The notes: a model not told the origin generated them from the letters alone. 64,000 bases of DNA from CBDCGS01 sp965216915 (GCA_965216915.1 CBDCGS010000010.1:496001-560000); one strand, 5' to 3'. Counted from the stretch's first letter, positions 17,334-26,292 are shown. Numbers and translations are program-made.

Positions 17334-18608
17334 CTATTCGTTGATGGCGATCGAGGGGACGTAGGGCACGTCACCCATGTCCTCGTAGACGAGCATGGTG
17401 AGCATCCCGCCCGGATAGATGCCGTTGTTCATGACCGCTCGGACATCGTGGTCGTGGAACGTCCAAAAGCCTGGGTTGTTGCCGTGCACGATGATGTCGA
17501 CGGTCTTGCCCGGTGTGACCGGCACGGTGTTGAGCTCGATCGGCGCAGGGAGCGGATTCCCGTCCTCGGCGACCTTCCAGAATTGGTGGCCGTGGAGGTG
17601 CATGTGGTGCGAGAGGAAGCCGCCGTTGATGAGGCGGATGCGGATCAGCTCATCGGTCTTTATGCCGATCGGCTCGGTGGCCGGGTAGCACTTGCCATTG
17701 ATGGCGAAGAAGGTCGGCTCGGGCGTGCTTCGTTCTGCGGTCGCTCGCGTGTAAGGCGGCCGCCAACCGTCGGCGATCGCCTGCTCGAACTCGGCATAGT
17801 CGCGAAAGAAGCCGTGGGTGATCGGGTTGAGCTTGCCCATCGCCATGAGCTTGTTGACGCGCTTCATGCCGCCGAGCACCTCGTTGATGTGCTTGCGGCT
17901 GAAGTTGACGTCGAAGGCCTCGAGCATGAGCACGTAATCCCGCGTGTAGGGAAAGCGCGCGCGCACGGGATCGTTGGGCGTGTCCACGATGAAGGCACCA
18001 TGGAGCGCCGACATCATGTGCAGTGGCGTGCTCCAGTGGCAGTGATAGAAGCGGGTACCGGCTGGGCGCGCTTGAAACCGGTAGACGAAGGTCTCGCCCG
18101 GATGGATTGGGTCCTGGGTCACCATCGGCACGCCGTCCATCGTGTAGATCAGGTCGACGCCATGCCAATGGATCGTGTGCATCTCCTCCGTTTCGTTGGT
18201 GACGTTGACCTTGATCCAATCGTTCTCCTGAACTCGAAAGATCGGCCCCGGCACCCGATTGTTGAAGGCGAACACGGGGAAGGTGACGCCGGGCACCAGC
18301 TCGTGAGCCGTGATATCGAAGGTGAGGTCGTACTCCCGGTAGGGAACCTCGTGGTCAGCCGGCGCACCCGGCGGATTGGTCCGGGCACCGATCATGTTGT
18401 GCCCGGGCATGAACATCATTGAACCGGCCCCGCCGTTATATTCGGCTGCCGCAGCCGCGTTCGCGGTGCCCGCGCCGACGACGGCGCCGCCGGCAACCGC
18501 CGCGCCACGGAGTAGGTCGCGCCGGCTCAGCTGCCGAGGGGGGTTGCTTTTCGTGTCATCGTGCGCGGCAGCCTGTGTGGGCCGCGCCATATGGGTGTCT
18601 CTTGTCAC
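17334..18608 (-). CDS. Two-domain multicopper oxidase, Tat-exported
   Basis: A 424-residue oxidase likely to oxidise Cu(I) in the periplasm. A twin-arginine signal (LSRRDLLRG) leads. Domain 1 holds HTIHWHG and YHCHWSTPLHMM; domain 2 holds HHMHLHGHQFW and FHDHD. The Cys of the type 1 site is thus in domain 1, while the last motif has Asp where three-domain laccases have Cys. This is the arrangement of type C two-domain oxidases such as the Nitrosomonas blue copper oxidase. The GTG at 18608 was chosen since GGGAGGA lies six bases before it; an ATG at 18623 is also in frame. First enzyme of the operon. Confidence 0.85.
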   Translation of the reverse strand: MTRDTHMARPTQAAAHDDTKSNPPRQLSRRDLLRGAAVAGGAVVGAGTANAAAAAEYNGGAGSMMFMPGHNMIGARTNPPGAPADHEVPYREYDLTFDITAHELVPGVTFPVFAFNNRVPGPIFRVQENDWIKVNVTNETEEMHTIHWHGVDLIYTMDGVPMVTQDPIHPGETFVYRFQARPAGTRFYHCHWSTPLHMMSALHGAFIVDTPNDPVRARFPYTRDYVLMLEAFDVNFSRKHINEVLGGMKRVNKLMAMGKLNPITHGFFRDYAEFEQAIADGWRPPYTRATAERSTPEPTFFAINGKCYPATEPIGIKTDELIRIRLINGGFLSHHMHLHGHQFWKVAEDGNPLPAPIELNTVPVTPGKTVDIIVHGNNPGFWTFHDHDVRAVMNNGIYPGGMLTMLVYEDMGDVPYVPSIAINE

Positions 18609-18706
18609 GGGAATTCCTCCCAAGCCACGCGTTGAGTGATGGCCGTGTGCCCGGGCCGCGCTCAGCAGCCGGGATCCACGGGAAACAGCGCGGCGAGGCC
18701 GCGCGC

Positions 18707-19147
18707 CTACGCGTGTGGTCTGGGAGGTTCGGCGGTTGGGTGAGGTCGCCAGCCCGAGAGAATTGTGATGTCGGCTACGTCCACCGCGGAAGCCGGATCA
18801 TCTGCGGTGGCAGCGCCCATTTGTATCGTGCCGGACGCGCACGGCGGGCAACAGTCATCGCCCCGATCGGCGCAGTCTCCCCGGTGCTGCATCGCGCCTC
18901 GGTCCTCAGACTCATCGTCCCCGGTCGCATCCGTCCCTCGTGTCGCTCCGTCGTGATGCGGAGCGTTGGCGAGATCCGACGTAGTGGCCGAACCATTGAC
19001 GTCTGGTTGCGCCAAGAGATGAGCGCCGCCGAACGAAAGACTAGTGATGATGAGCGAGACGAGAAGAATCCGCCACCCGGAGCGCCACAAGCGTCCCGTC
19101 CGGAAACTTCGGGCGGGCACCCCAGGGAAAAGCGAGCTGGCTCTCAT
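18707..19147 (-). CDS. Small membrane-anchored Cys-containing protein at the head of the copper operon
   Basis: About 146 residues: a basic N-terminus, one membrane helix (WRILLVSLIITSLSFGGAHLL), then a periplasmic part with ADRGDDCCPPCASG and an ending in PHPTAEPPRPHA. The Cys cluster and Pro-Arg-rich end resemble small DUF2946-like proteins of copper loci, though the match is loose. The ATG at 19147 was chosen; the frame is open to 19228 but that crosses the operator. Transcribed divergently from csoR, 98 bases before the oxidase. Metal sensing or chaperone function is inferred from context. Confidence 0.6.
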   Translation of the reverse strand: MRASSLFPGVPARSFRTGRLWRSGWRILLVSLIITSLSFGGAHLLAQPDVNGSATTSDLANAPHHDGATRGTDATGDDESEDRGAMQHRGDCADRGDDCCPPCASGTIQMGAATADDPASAVDVADITILSGWRPHPTAEPPRPHA

Positions 19148-19190
19148 TTCGGCGTTTCGGTGTGATGACGTTATAGTGTTCCCTAGCATA

Positions 19191-19205
19191 TACCCCCAGG
19201 GGGTA
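19191..19205. promoter_or_regulatory. Probable CsoR operator
   Basis: A perfect 7-1-7 palindrome, TACCCCC A GGGGGTA, in the 69-base divergent region between the copper operon and csoR. G/C-tract palindromes with flanking TA are the known operator type of the CsoR/RcnR family. It lies 12 bases before the csoR start, so it could control both directions. Confidence 0.8.
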
Positions 19206-19216
19206 CGTAGGACAAG

Positions 19217-19489
19217 ATGACACAGCATCCAAAATCGGTGACCCGACGGTTAAGCCGTATCGAAGGACAGGTGCGTGGGATCAGGCGCATGATCGAAGAG
19301 GAGCGCTACTGCATCGACGTTCTGACACAACTCCGCGCCGTCAAGGCGGCGCTCGGAAGAGTGGAGGACGAGATACTCAAATCCCACGCAGGACAATGTG
19401 TGGAAGAAGCGATCGTGAGCGGCGATGCGGCGGAGCAGCGCGTGAAGTTTTCAGAGCTCGTGGAGCTGTTTGGAAAGTTCAAGAAGTAA
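19217..19489 (+). CDS. csoR: CsoR-family copper-responsive repressor
   Basis: A 90-residue all-helical repressor. It has the family's RRLSRIEGQVRGIRRMIEE N-terminal helix and the copper ligands C32 (YCIDVL), H57 and C61 (SHAGQC), the C-H-C set that separates copper sensors from nickel/cobalt RcnR proteins. In the family, Cu(I) binding releases DNA. Its likely operator is the palindrome just upstream and its targets are the leftward copper operon and itself. Confidence 0.92.
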   Translation: MTQHPKSVTRRLSRIEGQVRGIRRMIEEERYCIDVLTQLRAVKAALGRVEDEILKSHAGQCVEEAIVSGDAAEQRVKFSELVELFGKFKK

Positions 19490-19523
19490 CCTTCGACGTG
19501 CAAACCACTGACGGCAGGCATGT

Positions 19524-19538
19524 CGGTGGTGACCACCG
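19524..19538. promoter_or_regulatory. 15-base palindrome between csoR and the copper chaperone gene
   Basis: CGGTGGT G ACCACCG is a perfect inverted repeat with a one-base centre in the 189-base gap. It could be an operator or cruciform; no regulator is known to me for it. The rest of the gap shows no gene. Confidence 0.3.
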
Positions 19539-19678
19539 CTCAGGCAGGCTCGTTCGCTCCCCCCTGGCCGCGACTAGCGTCGACCTTGCGAGCGTTGGCG
19601 CTGCATTCTCGCTGGTCAGAGGCTCGCCCAGGGGGCTAGTGTCACGGGCCGGATGAACGTGACGGGCGGAGGCACGGC

Positions 19679-20137
19679 TTGTTTCGCATGGGATCGATGG
19701 TCTTGGGCGTCTTGTTGCTCGTCCTGGCGGGCGGGAGCGCGCTTGCCGGGGATGTCGTTGTGTCGGATGCCTATGCGCGCATCACGCCAACCGGCTCGGG
19801 CGGGGCCTTCTTGGTGATTCACAACCACGCGGGAGAGGCCGACCGCTTGGTCGCGGTTGGCACGCCGGTCGCGCGCAAGGCCGAGCTGCACATCACCGAG
19901 ATGGAGGAGGGCGTCATGCGCATGCGCCACGTCGACGCCGTCGACGTGCCCGCCGGCGAAACAACCGCGCTGAAACCCGGCGGCCCGCACATCATGCTTT
20001 TTGGCGTGCCGGGCGGCCTCAAAGCCGGGGATACCATTGACATCACCCTGAGCTTCGAAAGGGCCGGCGATGTGACCGTGTCCGCCGAAATCCGTGCGCT
20101 GGGCACCTCTCATGACATGGATGGGCACAGCCACTGA
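19679..20137 (+). CDS. PCu(A)C-type periplasmic copper chaperone
   Basis: A 152-residue protein with a signal peptide (cleaved near ALAG). It has the family's copper motif: H-x-M in ELHITEMEEG, M-x-M in VMRMRHV and H-x-M in GGPHIML, giving the H-x10-M-x21-H-x-M type site. Such proteins bind Cu(I) and deliver it to cytochrome oxidase or buffer it. A His-containing tail (SHDMDGHSH) is extra. Start is a TTG at 19679 preceded by GGAGG, or the ATG at 19688. It faces a molybdopterin oxidoreductase on the other strand. Confidence 0.93.
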   Translation: MFRMGSMVLGVLLLVLAGGSALAGDVVVSDAYARITPTGSGGAFLVIHNHAGEADRLVAVGTPVARKAELHITEMEEGVMRMRHVDAVDVPAGETTALKPGGPHIMLFGVPGGLKAGDTIDITLSFERAGDVTVSAEIRALGTSHDMDGHSH

Positions 20138-20155
20138 CGCGGCTCCCGGTCTAAC

Positions 20156-20248
20156 GCAAATCCCGCGCCGGTGGGATCACCCGCGACGACGCATTTGCGT
20201 CAAGTCCAATGAGAGAGAGCATTCGCGTGAGCATGAGCGAACGTGACA
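20156..20248. repeat. Dispersed hairpin-forming intergenic repeat, copy A
   Basis: A 93-base unit about 90 percent identical to 53101-53194 (nine substitutions and one gap). It forms CGCCGGTG/CACCCGCG with one mismatch, a GACGC/GCGTC hairpin and a third imperfect stem with AGAGCAT/ATGCTCT. It sits between the ends of two convergent genes. Confidence 0.8.
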
Positions 20249-20330
20249 TGCTCTAAGGCGGGCGGTGTCGATGCTGGGTGTCGAGGCCGGAGGTGCTCCG
20301 CACACTCGGCGCGGTCAGTTGCAGCCGGCC

Positions 20331-22466
20331 CTACGCGATGGCCGACACCTCGACCAGCGTGTCGGAGAAACTCGGCGCCCGGCCCATATCGGCATAGCGT
20401 GCGGAATTGACGGCGTTCACCGTGTTGCCCGACCGGCTGTGTTTCACCCAATGGCCCATCGGCGCGACCACGACACCCGGTCTCGTGTCGTCGCTGACGG
20501 TTGCCACCGCCTCGAACGCGCCACGTTGGTTGTGAACACGCACAACCGTTCCGTCCTCGATGCCGCGTCGGGCGGCGTCTTGGGGGTGGATCATGAGCAT
20601 CTGCTCGCCCTCGCGCCGTCGCTGCCGGGGCAGGTTGGCGAAGCTCGAATTGACGAAGGCGTGGGCCTTCGGCGAGAGAATGTTCAGCGGATACCGTTTG
20701 GCGAGATCGGGCGCCGTCGCCACCGATTCGCGCGGCGGGATGAAGCAGGGGAGCGGGTCCAGAGGCTCTCCCGGTTGAAACTCCTCCGAACCCTGGCGGA
20801 AACCCGCAAAGACCGTATTGCCCCCTTCCGCGAGCGAGGCGTGGAACTCGCATTTGCCGGACGGCGTGCCGAACCTGCCCTCGGCGTGCGGCGCATAGGC
20901 GTCCGGCGGCGCCAGGTTGAGCCGCGCGAAGCCGCGCTTGCGCAAGCCATCGAAGGTGATGCCCGCCATCTTCGGGTCCGTCCAATCGACGGCGCACCGG
21001 GCGATCTCCTCGTCGCTCCGGGTGAACTGGGGATCATCGAATCCCATGGTTGCGGCGAGCCGGCGGAACAGCTCGGTGTTGGGCACCGCCTCGCCGCGCG
21101 GCGCGATGGCCGGCTCATTGATCGAGAGATAGAGATGTCCCCACGAATACATCAGCTCGAACTGCTCGGCTTGCGTGGTCGCGGGTAGGACCAAATCGGC
21201 ATAAAGGGCCGTGTCGGTCAGGAAGTGCTCGCTCACCACGGTGAAGAGGTCCTCGCGCGCGAGCCCCGCGAGGACCGTGTTTTGCTCCCCAACGACGACC
21301 GCCGGATTGGCGTTGTAGACGAAGAGCGACTTCACCGGCGGATCGAGGTTGCCGGTCAGTGCCGCGCCGAGGTCCCACTGGTTGATGATGCGGGTGCCGG
21401 GCCGAATCCAATCCGGGCGGATCAAATCGTCCCATTTGATCGGAAAGGCGAATTCCGGCGAGAAGAGTATGCCGCCGCCGACCTGCCGCCAGGCGCCGAC
21501 CAGCGCCGGCAGGCAGGTAATCGCGCGCGCCGCCTGGCCGCCGCCGGGGCTGCGCTCGATCGCGATGCCCATGCGAATGGCCGCCGGTTGCGTGGTGGCG
21601 AATGTGCGGGCGAGGGTGCGGATCTCTTGGGGATCGAGCCCGGTGATCTCGGCAACCGTCTCAGGCGGATAGTCCGCCACGCGGGTCTTCAAAGCATCGA
21701 AGCCCACCGTGTGGCGCGCCACATAGTCGTGATCGACCAGATCCTCCGCCACGATCACGTTCATCATGCCGAGCGCGAGCGCGCCGTCGGTACCCGGCCG
21801 CGGTGCGAGGTGCCAATCCGCTTTCTTCGCGGTCCGGGTGCGAACCGGGTCGATCACCACCACTTTCGCTCCGTTCCGCTGCGCCTCGGCGATGAACGGC
21901 CAATGATGCAGGCCGGTGCTGATGGTGTTGCACGCCCAGACGATGATGAACTTGGCATGCGCGAAGCTTTCGGGGTCGGTGCCGGGGACATCGCCGATCG
22001 TCATGAAGTAGCCGGTTGCCGCGCCGGAGCCGCAGAAAGTGCGCTCGGTGATCGTCGAGCCCAGCTTGTTGAAGAAGGCATCACCCGCGGTCATCCCGTT
22101 GAGCACGCCCATCGTGCCGAGGTAGCTGTGAGGCAGGATCGCCGTCGGGCCGAATTGGTCGATGATCGCGTTCCAGCGCCGCTTGATGTCGGCCAACGCA
22201 TCGTCCCAAGAGATCGGCTCGAACGCGCCGCTCCCCTTGGCGCCGTTCCGCCTGAGCGGGTGCAGCACGCGATCGGCACTGTGCACCCGCTCGCCATAAT
22301 TGTTGACCTTGACGCAAAGCCCGCCGCGCGTGAACGGATGATCGGGGTTGCCGCGCACATCCGTGATCCGATCGGCCGCGACATCGATCAGCATCGCGCA
22401 ACTATCCGGGCAGTCGTGCGGACAGGAGGCGATCACGGTCCGGGTGCCGTCGGGTCGTGCGGCCAT
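20331..22466 (-). CDS. Molybdopterin-dependent oxidoreductase (DMSO reductase superfamily)
   Basis: About 711 residues. An N-terminal 4Fe-4S site is complete (C15, C19, C23 in SCPHDCPDSC and C51 in GGLCVK), followed by the Mo-bisMGD domains (FIIVWACNTISTG, VVVIDPVRTRTA, NANPAVVVGEQ) and a C-terminal dinucleotide domain near SPKAHAFVNSSF. RTFCGSGAATGY near residue 140 is typical of the branch annotated as formate-dehydrogenase-like. No Tat signal, so cytoplasmic. The substrate cannot be read from sequence. The frame is open to 22523; the ATG at 22466 gives a normal start. It stands alone on its strand. Confidence 0.85.
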   Translation of the reverse strand: MAARPDGTRTVIASCPHDCPDSCAMLIDVAADRITDVRGNPDHPFTRGGLCVKVNNYGERVHSADRVLHPLRRNGAKGSGAFEPISWDDALADIKRRWNAIIDQFGPTAILPHSYLGTMGVLNGMTAGDAFFNKLGSTITERTFCGSGAATGYFMTIGDVPGTDPESFAHAKFIIVWACNTISTGLHHWPFIAEAQRNGAKVVVIDPVRTRTAKKADWHLAPRPGTDGALALGMMNVIVAEDLVDHDYVARHTVGFDALKTRVADYPPETVAEITGLDPQEIRTLARTFATTQPAAIRMGIAIERSPGGGQAARAITCLPALVGAWRQVGGGILFSPEFAFPIKWDDLIRPDWIRPGTRIINQWDLGAALTGNLDPPVKSLFVYNANPAVVVGEQNTVLAGLAREDLFTVVSEHFLTDTALYADLVLPATTQAEQFELMYSWGHLYLSINEPAIAPRGEAVPNTELFRRLAATMGFDDPQFTRSDEEIARCAVDWTDPKMAGITFDGLRKRGFARLNLAPPDAYAPHAEGRFGTPSGKCEFHASLAEGGNTVFAGFRQGSEEFQPGEPLDPLPCFIPPRESVATAPDLAKRYPLNILSPKAHAFVNSSFANLPRQRRREGEQMLMIHPQDAARRGIEDGTVVRVHNQRGAFEAVATVSDDTRPGVVVAPMGHWVKHSRSGNTVNAVNSARYADMGRAPSFSDTLVEVSAIA

Positions 22467-23100
22467 GGCGATCTCCGCGCGTTCGCCAGTCGCGGACGCT
22501 TGCCTGCGCGACCGTTGCGTCACGCGATCTTACACCATGGACCGCGCCTCTCAGCGTGCCTTCGCTCGGACTGAAGCCCGTTTGCTGCGCCCACGACATC
22601 CGAACGCACGGTTCGGGAGGGAAGTGGGAGAGCCACCAGGGGGATCGTGGCTCAAACCCCGGAGCGCCGTCCATGTCCGAGCCCGCCGCCGGCTCTCACC
22701 TTTGCGGCGACGCGCCGGTCATGGGGTCACTCTCGACACTCGCAGGATCGTTCAAGGGACCCTCGTTCCAAGAGGGCCTCATGGCGCGCCGCTCTCGTGG
22801 GGCCAGCCCACGCCTCGAAAGAGCTCACACCTGAGCCGGTGCGCGGCCCAACAAGGGGCTCGGGGGAACCCAGCTCATGGTCCCCCAGCTCATGGTCCGG
22901 CGCGGTCGTTTCGACCGGCAACCTCTGCTCCTGCGCCACATGATCGGCGTCTCTTCCGTCGGTGTCGCTCGAAGCCGGGGCCGAAGCCACAGTCAGCACA
23001 AGAAAGGTGAGCACAAATAAGCGCCGCATTGTGCAGGCATATCACAGATGGGCCGAGCCGACCTCTCCTCAGCGGTTGCGGCTTGTCCTCCGCGTCCGTG
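22467..23100. other. 634-base region with little recognisable coding content
   Basis: Between the oxidoreductase start and the end of the MutL-type gene. It contains a perfect 7-base stem GAGCCAC/GTGGCTC (22631-22654), a CGCACGGTTC sequence just before it that resembles the 3' strand of a group II intron domain V, and a tandem copy of a 15-base block at about 22870-22900. Only one small open frame (22727-23029) has protein-like features. No tRNA or riboswitch was recognised. Confidence 0.4.
22727..23029 (-). CDS. Possible small secreted protein
   Basis: A 100-residue frame starting MRRLFVLTFLVLTVASAPASS, a plausible signal peptide, followed by an acidic stretch with a tandem repeat (DHELGDHELG). 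It begins 71 bases after the end of the MutL-type gene on the same strand, so it could be the last gene of that operon. No family is recognised and the C-terminal half looks unstructured, so it may be non-coding. Confidence 0.3.
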   Translation of the reverse strand: MRRLFVLTFLVLTVASAPASSDTDGRDADHVAQEQRLPVETTAPDHELGDHELGSPEPLVGPRTGSGVSSFEAWAGPTRAARHEALLERGSLERSCECRE

Positions 23101-24510
23101 TCATCGGTCACGACATGTCGGCTCCCCCGAAGCCAACATCGTCCGCAAAAGCGTGCGCGCGCCCGCCGGGCTGATGGTCGACAGCAAGCCCGCACCGGCG
23201 AGAATGTAGCGGGTGTCGATGAGCAGCCGGGGTGAGGTGGGTGTCAGCGCGCCCTTCGACTGTCGGGCGACGGCGGCGGCGAGAAGGTCGGTGCCGGCGG
23301 GATGGCGCGCCAGCATGCCACCGGTGCCGATGACCAGCGGGACCGCGCGAAGATCAGCGCCGCGCTGCTCGAAATCCGCGCCCTGACCCGGCACGTAGAC
23401 GGTCGTGCGCGTGCCGCAATGGCGTCGCAGAGCATGGGCGATGCACGCGACCGCGAGCGCGCGGTCCAGCCTGTCCTCGTTATCGCCGGTGGCGACCAGA
23501 CCGGGATCGTCGCGCCGCCTTGCGCAGGCGCGCGCGAGGGCGTCGCGATCGAGACCGAATGCGCTGCACGCGGTTTCGAGCCACGCGCCATCGGCCGCGA
23601 GCACCGATGGCGCGCTCCACCGCATGCCGAGATCGCCCTCGACCGTGCGCCGCAGCGGCAGCGACGGCAAGCCGGCCGTGCGCACGCCGGCGGGCACCGG
23701 CTTCGGGCTGACTGCGGCGTGCACGTCGGTGGTCGCGCCGCCGATGTCGACGACGACGACATCGCCGAGGCCGGGGTGCTCAGCCGCTCCCTTTGCCAGC
23801 AGACCGGTCGCGAGAAGCACCGCCTCGGGCGTCGGCATGATCACCGTGCCACCGAATTCGCGGCTCTGGCTGAGCCCCTTGCCTCGGATCACATGGCGGA
23901 TGAACGCCTCGTGGATCGCGGTGCGCGCGGGCTCGATGTCGAGGGTGCGAATTTTGGGCAGCACGTTTGCGACGATCTCGACACGCCCCGCCGGTCCGAC
24001 CAACTGGGCGACCTCGGTGGCGATCTCGCGGTTGCACGCGATGATGATGCGGGCGTCGAGCGTGGCGCCGCCGACCATCTCGGCATTGGCGAGCACCTGC
24101 TCGCGCTGGCCGCCATCGGTGCCGCCCGAGAACAGAACGATCTCGGGCCGGCTCGCTTCCAGCGTCGCGATGTCGTCCGCGCCGAGGCGACCGGAGAGCA
24201 CGCATTCGATCCGCGCGCCTGCATTGAGCGCCGCCTGCCGCGCGGCCTCCGCCGTGTAGTCTGCGACGAGCCCCACGGCCGCGACGCGCAGCCCGCCGCC
24301 CGCGCTGGACGCGGCGAGACGCGCGGTGATCGCCACCGGCCGCGCGCAATCGGCACGGGCGGCGGCGAGCGCGGCCTCGTAGCCCTCCATCACATCGGTG
24401 GCGATGGTCGTCGGCGCCTGGCCGAGCCCGAGCAGCCTGCCGTTCTCCGGCTCGACGAGGGCGACTTTCGTGAACGTGCTGCCGAAATCAGCGAGCGCGA
24501 GGGCGTTCAC
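23101..24510 (-). CDS. MutL/GlmL-type ASKHA protein, partner of a B12-dependent mutase
   Basis: A 469-residue ASKHA-fold protein of the GlmL (MutL) type, found with glutamate mutase and relatives and thought to be a reactivating chaperone or regulator. It begins VNALALADFGSTFTKVALVE, an actin-like phosphate-1 motif, and has VLFSGGTDGG, VVVDIGGATTDVHA and LVIGTGGMLAR. The GTG at 24510 overlaps the mutase stop by four bases (GTGA), showing tight coupling. The link to the upstream mutase is by position and family. Confidence 0.85.
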   Translation of the reverse strand: MNALALADFGSTFTKVALVEPENGRLLGLGQAPTTIATDVMEGYEAALAAARADCARPVAITARLAASSAGGGLRVAAVGLVADYTAEAARQAALNAGARIECVLSGRLGADDIATLEASRPEIVLFSGGTDGGQREQVLANAEMVGGATLDARIIIACNREIATEVAQLVGPAGRVEIVANVLPKIRTLDIEPARTAIHEAFIRHVIRGKGLSQSREFGGTVIMPTPEAVLLATGLLAKGAAEHPGLGDVVVVDIGGATTDVHAAVSPKPVPAGVRTAGLPSLPLRRTVEGDLGMRWSAPSVLAADGAWLETACSAFGLDRDALARACARRRDDPGLVATGDNEDRLDRALAVACIAHALRRHCGTRTTVYVPGQGADFEQRGADLRAVPLVIGTGGMLARHPAGTDLLAAAVARQSKGALTPTSPRLLIDTRYILAGAGLLSTISPAGARTLLRTMLASGEPTCRDR

Positions 24511-26276
24511 GGCGTGCCGCCGGAGATCTCCTCCATCGCCGCGATCAGCCCATCGATCGAATCCGGCGTGCGGATGCCGATGTCCCACAGGTCGCGGCGC
24601 ACGTCGACCGGCACTTCGGAGCCCTCGATGTCCTCATTGAGGACACCGCCCATGAAGACCGCCGGATTGATCGCGGCCGCCTTCATCTCGTTGGTGAGCT
24701 TGGCGCCGTAGGACCGTGCGACGCCATTGTGTGTGGTGATCACGATGGCATCCGCGGCGGTCTCGACCGCGACCTTCACGATGTCCTCCGGATCGCGGTT
24801 GATCCCGCAATCGATGACCTCGCTGCCAACGGCGCCGAGCGTCGAGGTCAGCAGATATTTCGCGAACTCGTGCACATCGGTCGAGGCGACCAGCACCTTC
24901 TTTGCCTTCAGCGTCTCGAGCGGCCCGCGATCGGCCAACACGGCCAGAAGCTCCTCGCGCTTCTTCATGGTCTCGCGCACCAGATCGGTCTCGAGCACGG
25001 GTTTGCGACCGCGCAGGTAGGTGTCGTCTTGCGCGCCCGCACCGAACAGCATCTCGCATTGCTCCGGACCGAGGCGCTTGAGCAGCAAGAGCACACGCGC
25101 GGGGTCGGCCGTGTCGAGGCCCAGCTCCCTCATCGCGGTCATGGCATTCTCGAAAAAACGCTTGCCGCCCGCGACCAGCTGGTCGCGCAGCGTCTCGATT
25201 TTCGCCCAATCGACATACGGCTCCATGATCGGCAGGTAAGCCTCGCACTTGCGGCTCACGGTCTGAACCGTCGCGACTTCGTCCCAGGACGGAATGCGCT
25301 CGACCTCGGTTACGGGCACGGCGATCGGCGCGCCGCCGAGCCGGTATTTGAGATCGGTCATCTTCATCATCATGAGGTCGTTCACGAGGACGGCCATGTT
25401 GGCATCGAGATCCATCGTGTAGCCGATGGTGTCGCCTTGGATGAACGAGATCGGCACGCGATCGGGATTCACGGCCTCGAGCGCGAGCGTGACCGCCGAC
25501 TTGATGATCGGGTTTTGGGTGAGGCCCCCCCACGAGCTGGAGTAGGCCGCGCCGATCAGGTCCTCGGCGACATGACGCTCGAGCATCGCCCAGCCGACAT
25601 AGCTCGCATAGTCGTGGAAGACGCCGGGATAGCCGTCCTCGAGATAGGAATCGAAGACCATGCCTTCGTCGCGCAGCGAGGCCAAAACGCCGCCGGCCTT
25701 GAGCACCGCCATCAGCTGCGCGATCTCGTCGTCCCAATAGGGCCAGCGCCAGGAATATTGGCTGAGCACGCCGATCGTGGTGATGCCGACTTGAAGGGCG
25801 TTGACCACGTTGTCGAGCGAGCCCGGCCCGCCGATCATGTTGTCGGCCGCCTCGGGCTGGATCGGCACCGTATGGGTCATCTCCCACCAATGCTGATCGG
25901 TCCAGAGCGCAGGCCCGGTCTCTTGCGGCGCGGACGCACGGAGCTCCTTCGGCAAGCCCATGCGCCGTTCGGCCAGCAGATTGAAGCGGTCCGGCGGACG
26001 CACGCCGCGCGAGAGGGCATCCTCGTAGATCAGGCCGAGCGCCTCGCGCGTGTCGTCCCAGGTGGCGAGCCCGATGTTCATGCAGGTGCAGGGAATGCCC
26101 TCGGCGCGCGCCTTCTCGCGCCATGCGCGTTCTGAGGTGACGCCTTTCTCCTCGCAGTAGAGCGAAGTGGCCCGCTCGATCGTCGGCCCGAGCGCGCGGC
26201 CCTCGGCGACGGCCTCGCGGCCGTCCGGCAAATCATCGGGGATTAGCGCTCCGAGATCGATCGTGTCGACATCCAT
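24507..26276 (-). CDS. Cobalamin-dependent mutase with fused catalytic and B12-binding domains
   Basis: A 589-residue protein. Residues about 70-440 match the TIM-barrel catalytic part of the glutamate mutase E group (IGGPGSLDNVVNALQVG, SQYSWRWPYWDDE, SFIQGDTIGYT). Residues about 470-589 form a B12-binding domain: VLVASTDVHEFAKYLL keeps Asp-x-His, whose His would bind cobalt base-off, and FMGGV gives the later GG; the usual Gly of DxHxxG is Ala. Classical glutamate mutase carries this domain as a separate small subunit. Start ATG 26276. The carbon skeleton rearranged is unknown; the next gene is its MutL-type partner. Confidence 0.82.
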   Translation of the reverse strand: MDVDTIDLGALIPDDLPDGREAVAEGRALGPTIERATSLYCEEKGVTSERAWREKARAEGIPCTCMNIGLATWDDTREALGLIYEDALSRGVRPPDRFNLLAERRMGLPKELRASAPQETGPALWTDQHWWEMTHTVPIQPEAADNMIGGPGSLDNVVNALQVGITTIGVLSQYSWRWPYWDDEIAQLMAVLKAGGVLASLRDEGMVFDSYLEDGYPGVFHDYASYVGWAMLERHVAEDLIGAAYSSSWGGLTQNPIIKSAVTLALEAVNPDRVPISFIQGDTIGYTMDLDANMAVLVNDLMMMKMTDLKYRLGGAPIAVPVTEVERIPSWDEVATVQTVSRKCEAYLPIMEPYVDWAKIETLRDQLVAGGKRFFENAMTAMRELGLDTADPARVLLLLKRLGPEQCEMLFGAGAQDDTYLRGRKPVLETDLVRETMKKREELLAVLADRGPLETLKAKKVLVASTDVHEFAKYLLTSTLGAVGSEVIDCGINRDPEDIVKVAVETAADAIVITTHNGVARSYGAKLTNEMKAAAINPAVFMGGVLNEDIEGSEVPVDVRRDLWDIGIRTPDSIDGLIAAMEEISGGTP

Positions 26277-26292
26277 CGGCCTGCTCCGTTCG

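Noticed and set aside
22600..22680. tRNA-like sequence with a GGCTCAAACCCC end
   Set aside because: No acceptor, D or anticodon arm could be formed; the loop lengths do not fit.
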